DNA of 64,000 nucleotides from contig NZ_JACEIB010000027.1 in assembly GCF_013778325.1 (NCBI RefSeq), forward strand, positions 682,001-746,000. The letters run 5' to 3'. Source of the stretch: Sphingomonas chungangi. Lineage in GTDB: Bacteria > Pseudomonadota > Alphaproteobacteria > Sphingomonadales > Sphingomonadaceae. Shown piece after piece: positions 59,752 to 64,000 of this stretch. The position numbers and the translations under genes are program-made. Under the pieces are notes generated by a model. The model was not told where the DNA came from and did not search any database. It worked only from the letters and a program-made list of their open reading frames with translations. Position 1 is the stretch's first letter. Each line of letters opens with the position of its first letter.

Positions 59752-60005
59752 AAGGATGTGTCCGGATGAAAGGAGACCGCGGATGAGCGTCCGCCAGCCG
59801 TCGCCGGCAGCGACGACAGTGGATTAGGCGCGATGGTCGTAGGGATTCGAGACCGGGCCGGTGCCGCCTGCATAAGATCGGCATAGGATTCGCGCGGCGT
59901 AGCGGCGCGCTGTTCGAACGAGGACGGGTGACCCCGCACTCGATGAGGCAGGATCACCCGTCGTCGGAATCGGTACTCACCGCGTCGCGCGGAAAGCTCA
60001 GGAGA
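59752..60005. other. Intergenic region between the kdp operon and the glycine-rich protein gene
   Basis: 254 bases with no gene that I can support. It must hold the kdp promoter on the minus strand. The sequence TTATGCAGG occurs twice (near the 27-aa gene start at about 59751 and near 59875), the only repeat noticed. No typical KdpE site is recognisable. Confidence 0.4.
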
Positions 60006-60398
60006 TCAGCAGCGCACCCGGTGACGACCGATCGCATGACCCAGCAGCGCGCCGCCGCCGGCGCCGATGATCGTGCCGGTGGTGCGGTCACCGGGGCCGG
60101 CGATGGCATTGCCGGCCAGGCCGCCCGCCAGCGCGCCTACGATCGCGCCGGTGCCGCCGCCGCTGTGGCAGTGGCCGTAATAGCCGCCGCGGTAATAGCC
60201 GCCCCGTCCGTAATAACCATGACCACCATAATAGCCCCGGCCGCCGCCGTAATAGCCGTGATGGCCACCCCAGCCGCCGCCGTGGCCGTAATGGCCGCCA
60301 CCGCCCCAGCCATGATGGCCGTGCGCCTGCGCCGGCGCGACCGAGCCCGCTGCGATCATGCTCGCAAGTGCAGCAGCAGTGGCGAATTTCCTCAACAT
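60006..60398 (-). CDS. Secreted Gly/His/Tyr-rich protein with a glycine-zipper C terminus
   Basis: A 130-aa exported protein. After the signal MLRKFATAAALASMIAAGSVAPAQA comes a low-complexity region of HHGW, GGGHYGHGGG and GYYGG repeats. The C-terminal 45 residues form a glycine zipper (GGTGAIVGALAGGLAGNAIAG, then TGTIIGAGGGALLGHAIG), which is expected to insert into or pack on the outer membrane, as in other 2TM glycine-zipper envelope proteins. Two cysteines occur (GHCHS and the last residue). A TGAAC-N16-GTTCA element lies 59 bases upstream. Function unknown. Confidence 0.8.
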   Translation of the reverse strand: MLRKFATAAALASMIAAGSVAPAQAHGHHGWGGGGHYGHGGGWGGHHGYYGGGRGYYGGHGYYGRGGYYRGGYYGHCHSGGGTGAIVGALAGGLAGNAIAGPGDRTTGTIIGAGGGALLGHAIGRHRVRC

Positions 60399-60457
60399 CC
60401 TGTCACTCCCATTCGTCTGGACACCAACGCCTTAGCATCGTGCCCTTGAGCGATGCC

Positions 60458-60483
60458 TGAACTGGATCGTCAGCATCGGTTCA
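60458..60483 (-). promoter_or_regulatory. Palindromic TGAAC-N16-GTTCA element, copy 3
   Basis: TGAAC (60458-60462) and GTTCA (60479-60483) with TCAGC at spacer positions 8-12 on the plus strand. It is 59 bases from the start of the minus-strand gene at 60398, so relative to that gene the core is inverted compared with copies 1 and 2. The plus-strand gene at 60683 is 199 bases away. Confidence 0.55.
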
Positions 60484-60682
60484 GGGTCGAAACGAACAAA
60501 ATGGAGCGAAGTTTCGAATCCCGGCGCTTGCCGGCTGGCTCATTGCGCATTGCGGAATTGAAATGCGTCCAAATGCGCATTTCCGTCTACCAATCGACCA
60601 TAGGGCGCTGCCCAACGCGATCTTTCCATGATACTTTCATCCCGCGGCGCAACAAAATCGCCGTTCATGAAGGGAGTCTTCG

Positions 60683-60961
60683 ATGAAAACGACGAAGTTG
60701 ATGGCCGTTGCTGCCGTCACGATGCTCGTCGCGCAGTCGGGCGTCGCGGCGGTTCGTCCGTCGACCGTCCAGCTGTCGCCGATCGCCGTGGCGCAGATGA
60801 ACGCCGGTGCCCGTATCGGTACCACCGCCAAGGGCAAGCGTTCCGACGTCGTGCAGGGCGGTGTGCTCGCTCTTGCGCTCGTCGGTGCGGCCGGCGCGGG
60901 TGTCGGCATCGCCGCCGCCGCCGGTGCGTTCGACGACAATAACAAGTCGACGAGCCCGTAA
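60683..60961 (+). CDS. Small exported protein with a C-terminal hydrophobic segment
   Basis: A 92-aa protein with the signal MKTTKLMAVAAVTMLVAQSGVAA, a polar middle (RPSTVQLSPIAVAQMNAGARIGTTAKGKRSD) and a glycine/alanine-rich hydrophobic segment VVQGGVLALALVGAAGAGVGIAAAAGAF ending DDNNKSTSP. It is probably a periplasmic or membrane-bound small protein of a type common in sphingomonads; no function is known. The RBS AAGGGAG lies just upstream. The 284 bases before it hold only the palindromic element copy 3 and A/T-richer sequence, which probably includes its promoter. Confidence 0.7.
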   Translation: MKTTKLMAVAAVTMLVAQSGVAAVRPSTVQLSPIAVAQMNAGARIGTTAKGKRSDVVQGGVLALALVGAAGAGVGIAAAAGAFDDNNKSTSP

Positions 60962-60983
60962 CCGTTTCATACGCTTTGCCAAA

Positions 60984-61014
60984 GAAGCCCCGTCTGCCCC
61001 GTGCAGGCGGGGCT
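60984..61014. terminator. Terminator between the small exported protein gene and mutL
   Basis: Stem AAGCCCCGTCTGC / GCAGGCGGGGCTT (one G-T pair), followed by TTCAT on the plus strand. Located between two converging genes and likely to work for both. Confidence 0.85.
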
Positions 61015-61016
61015 TT

Positions 61017-62786
61017 TCATTTCCGGCCGAACAGTTTCTCGATGTCGCCATGGCCGAGCTTTACCCAGGTCGGACGGCCATGGTTGCACTGGCCGGAATG
61101 GGGCGTGACCTCCATCTCGCGCAGCAGCGCGTTCATCTCGGCGACAGAGAGGATGCGGCCGGCGCGCACCGATCCGTGGCAGGCCATCGTGCCCGCCACC
61201 GCATCCAGCTTCTCGCGCAGCGACAGCGCCTCGTCATAGGCGGCGAGCTCGTCGGCGAGCTCGGTAACGAGGCCGCGCACGTCGGTGCGGCCCAGCATCG
61301 CCGGCACAGCGCGGACCAGCATCGCTCGCGGACCGAAACGATCGAGCTCCAGCCCCATCGCGGTGAGCTCCTCCAGTCGCGTCTCCAGACGGTCGCAGCC
61401 CGTCTCGTCGAGCTCGACCACCTCGGGCAGCAGCAGCGCCTGCGACGCCACGCCGCCGTCCGCCATCGCGCGGCGCATCCTCTCCAGCACCAGGCGTTCG
61501 TGCGCGGCATGCTGGTCGACGAGGACCAGGCCGTCCTCGGCTTCCGCCACGATGTAGGTCGCCGCCACCTGCCCGCGCGCGATGCCGAGCGGGTGCTCGA
61601 CGGCGGCGGGCGGGGCCGAGACGGCCACCTCCGCCCTGCCCTGCGGCGCCGGCGCGGCAGGAGCATGAGAGAAGGATGGCCGCGAGTCCCAGACGCCATA
61701 TTGGCGCTGCTCGACCGGCAGGGGCAGAGCCGCCGCAATCGGCGCCATCGGCTCCGACTGCCACGCCGCCAGCGCATCCGCAGCCGGGCGCTGGACGCTG
61801 CGATGGCCGGCCGCGTCCAGCGCAGCGCGCAGCCCCCCCACGATCAATCCCCGGATCTGGGCCGGCTCCCGGAAGCGGACTTCGGTCTTCGCGGGGTGGA
61901 CGTTGACGTCGACCTCGCTGCCCGGAAGCGTGATGAACAGGGCCACCACCGGATGCCGGTCCCGCGCCAGCATCTCCTGATAGGCCGCGCGCACCGCGCC
62001 GACGAGCAGCCGGTCGCGCACCGGCCGGCCGTTGACGAAGAGATATTGGTGGTCCGCCACGCCCCGGTTGAAGGTGGGAAGCCCGGCGACGCCTTCAAGC
62101 CGCACCTCGCCCCGCGCGTGATCGAGTACCACGCTGTTGCCCGCCAGCTCGCGATCGGTGAGCGCCGCCACCCGCTGCGGCTCGCTCTCGCCCGGCGGGA
62201 CGGAGAGCACGCGGCGCCCGTCATGCTCCAGCGTGAAACCGATCTCCGGCCGCGCCATCGCCAGACGCTTCACGACATCGACGCAGGCCGCATATTCCGA
62301 TCGCGCCGATCGCAGGAACTTGCGCCGCGCAGGCACCCGATCGAACAGCGCCTCCATCCGCACCCGCGTACCGGGCGGGAGCGCCGCCGGCCCCTCGGCC
62401 GCGACCATGCCATTATCGACGACTCGCCGCCAGCCATCCGCCCCCTTGACGCGGCTTTCGATGATCAGCCGCGCGACACTGGCGATGGAGGGCAACGCCT
62501 CACCCCGAAAACCAAGCGTTTCAACCGCTTCGATCGCATCGTCAGGCAGCTTCGAGGTGGCGTGCCGCTCCAGCGCCAGCGCCATCTCGGCGGGCGTCAT
62601 GCCGCAGCCGTCGTCCGCCACCTCCACGGATGACAGCCCGCCATCCCCTAGCGTCACGGAAACCCGCGTGGCGCCTGCGTCGATCGCGTTCTCGACCAGT
62701 TCCTTCAACGCGCTGGCCGGCCGTTCCACCACCTCGCCCGCTGCGATGCGGTTGATCAGATGCTCGGGGAGGCGGCGTATTGACAT
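61017..62786 (-). CDS. mutL: DNA mismatch repair protein MutL (endonuclease type)
   Basis: A 589-aa mismatch-repair ATPase and nickase. The N-terminal GHKL ATPase has RIAAGEVVERPASALKELVENAIDAGAT, VADDGCGM, RHATSKL and LGFRGEALPSIASVA. The C-terminal dimerisation domain carries the metal-binding endonuclease motif DQHAAHERLVLE (near 423), plus ACHGSVRAG and QCNHGRP. The last differs from the usual CPHGRP by Asn for Pro. This is the form used by bacteria without MutH. The ATG at 62786 gives MSIRRLPEHLINRIAAGE. mutS is not in the window. Confidence 0.97.
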   Translation of the reverse strand: MSIRRLPEHLINRIAAGEVVERPASALKELVENAIDAGATRVSVTLGDGGLSSVEVADDGCGMTPAEMALALERHATSKLPDDAIEAVETLGFRGEALPSIASVARLIIESRVKGADGWRRVVDNGMVAAEGPAALPPGTRVRMEALFDRVPARRKFLRSARSEYAACVDVVKRLAMARPEIGFTLEHDGRRVLSVPPGESEPQRVAALTDRELAGNSVVLDHARGEVRLEGVAGLPTFNRGVADHQYLFVNGRPVRDRLLVGAVRAAYQEMLARDRHPVVALFITLPGSEVDVNVHPAKTEVRFREPAQIRGLIVGGLRAALDAAGHRSVQRPAADALAAWQSEPMAPIAAALPLPVEQRQYGVWDSRPSFSHAPAAPAPQGRAEVAVSAPPAAVEHPLGIARGQVAATYIVAEAEDGLVLVDQHAAHERLVLERMRRAMADGGVASQALLLPEVVELDETGCDRLETRLEELTAMGLELDRFGPRAMLVRAVPAMLGRTDVRGLVTELADELAAYDEALSLREKLDAVAGTMACHGSVRAGRILSVAEMNALLREMEVTPHSGQCNHGRPTWVKLGHGDIEKLFGRK

Positions 62787-62800
62787 GGCACAAGTCCTAG

Positions 62801-63979
<1,179 letters not shown>

Positions 63980-64000
63980 GGCATCCCACAGAGGACATCT

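Noticed and set aside
59568-59957. A 129-codon minus-strand frame that includes kdpF at its end
   Set aside because: Only the last 29 residues are KdpF-like; the upstream part overlaps the 27-aa gene in another frame and looks random.

Overview
The window looks like chromosomal DNA from a GC-rich alphaproteobacterium of the order Sphingomonadales, most likely a Sphingomonas-type organism. The evidence is the gene content and order (mdh-sucD-sucA-odhB-lpd, split metH, sdhCDA), the Sphingomonas-type small secreted glycine/tyrosine-rich proteins, the sahR-led methionine operon and the dispersed CCGTTCG...CTGAGC...GTCGAAG palindromes. No phage, integrase, transposase or CRISPR array is visible. 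The genes are packed tightly, mostly housekeeping, with many ATGA/TGATG overlaps.

Layout. 1-9904: 3' end of rpsI, a GH47 alpha-mannosidase, a small secreted protein, tgt, a GGDEF/EAL protein, moaA-nadK, tRNA-Asn(GUU), a nitronate monooxygenase-like enzyme and a secreted beta-helix protein. 9975-15652: minus-strand methionine/one-carbon operon sahR-metF-metH(N)-metH(C). 15778-19403: MlaA lipoprotein, a small lipoprotein, a KirBac channel, a zinc-ribbon-like microprotein and an AraC regulator. 19582-21563: groES-groEL with a CIRCE operator. 21827-27659: sppA, GNAT, TRIC-type membrane protein, glutaminase, a 48-aa membrane protein behind an EcfG-type promoter, an unknown protein and an alpha/beta hydrolase. 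27718-35406: TCA-cycle cluster mdh-sucD-sucA-odhB-lpd. 35552-38718: ybjQ-like, zapE, thioesterase and sdhB. 38830-43646: a mixed-orientation block (hydroxy-acid oxidase, creD, SDR, a membrane protein, an A/T-richer mrr gene) separating sdhB from sdhCDA (43656-46293). 46459-55222: soluble chemoreceptor-like protein, sorbosone dehydrogenase-like lipoprotein, two small secreted proteins, VOC protein, secreted unknown, lnt, metK and two small genes. 55226-59751: kdp potassium pump operon, including kdpF and a 27-codon leader gene. 60006-63979: small secreted proteins, mutL and mreB.

How the parts work together. The methionine/SAM cycle is the clearest circuit. An ArsR-methyltransferase fusion (SahR) heads metF and the two metH halves, and the same roughly 24-bp palindrome lies in front of sahR and in front of metK 37 kb away. 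The metK copy sits inside the last codons of lnt. TCA genes occupy two clusters (2-oxoglutarate dehydrogenase/succinyl-CoA ligase alpha/malate dehydrogenase, and succinate dehydrogenase). No sucC is present.

Most worth a second look: the shared sahR/metK operator; a palindromic TGAAC-N7-TCAGC-N4-GTTCA element about 50-60 bp from three genes for small secreted proteins; a Tgt that has lost its three zinc-binding cysteines; two microgenes (48 and 27 aa) easily missed by gene callers; and six REPIN-like elements, two of them inside operons.
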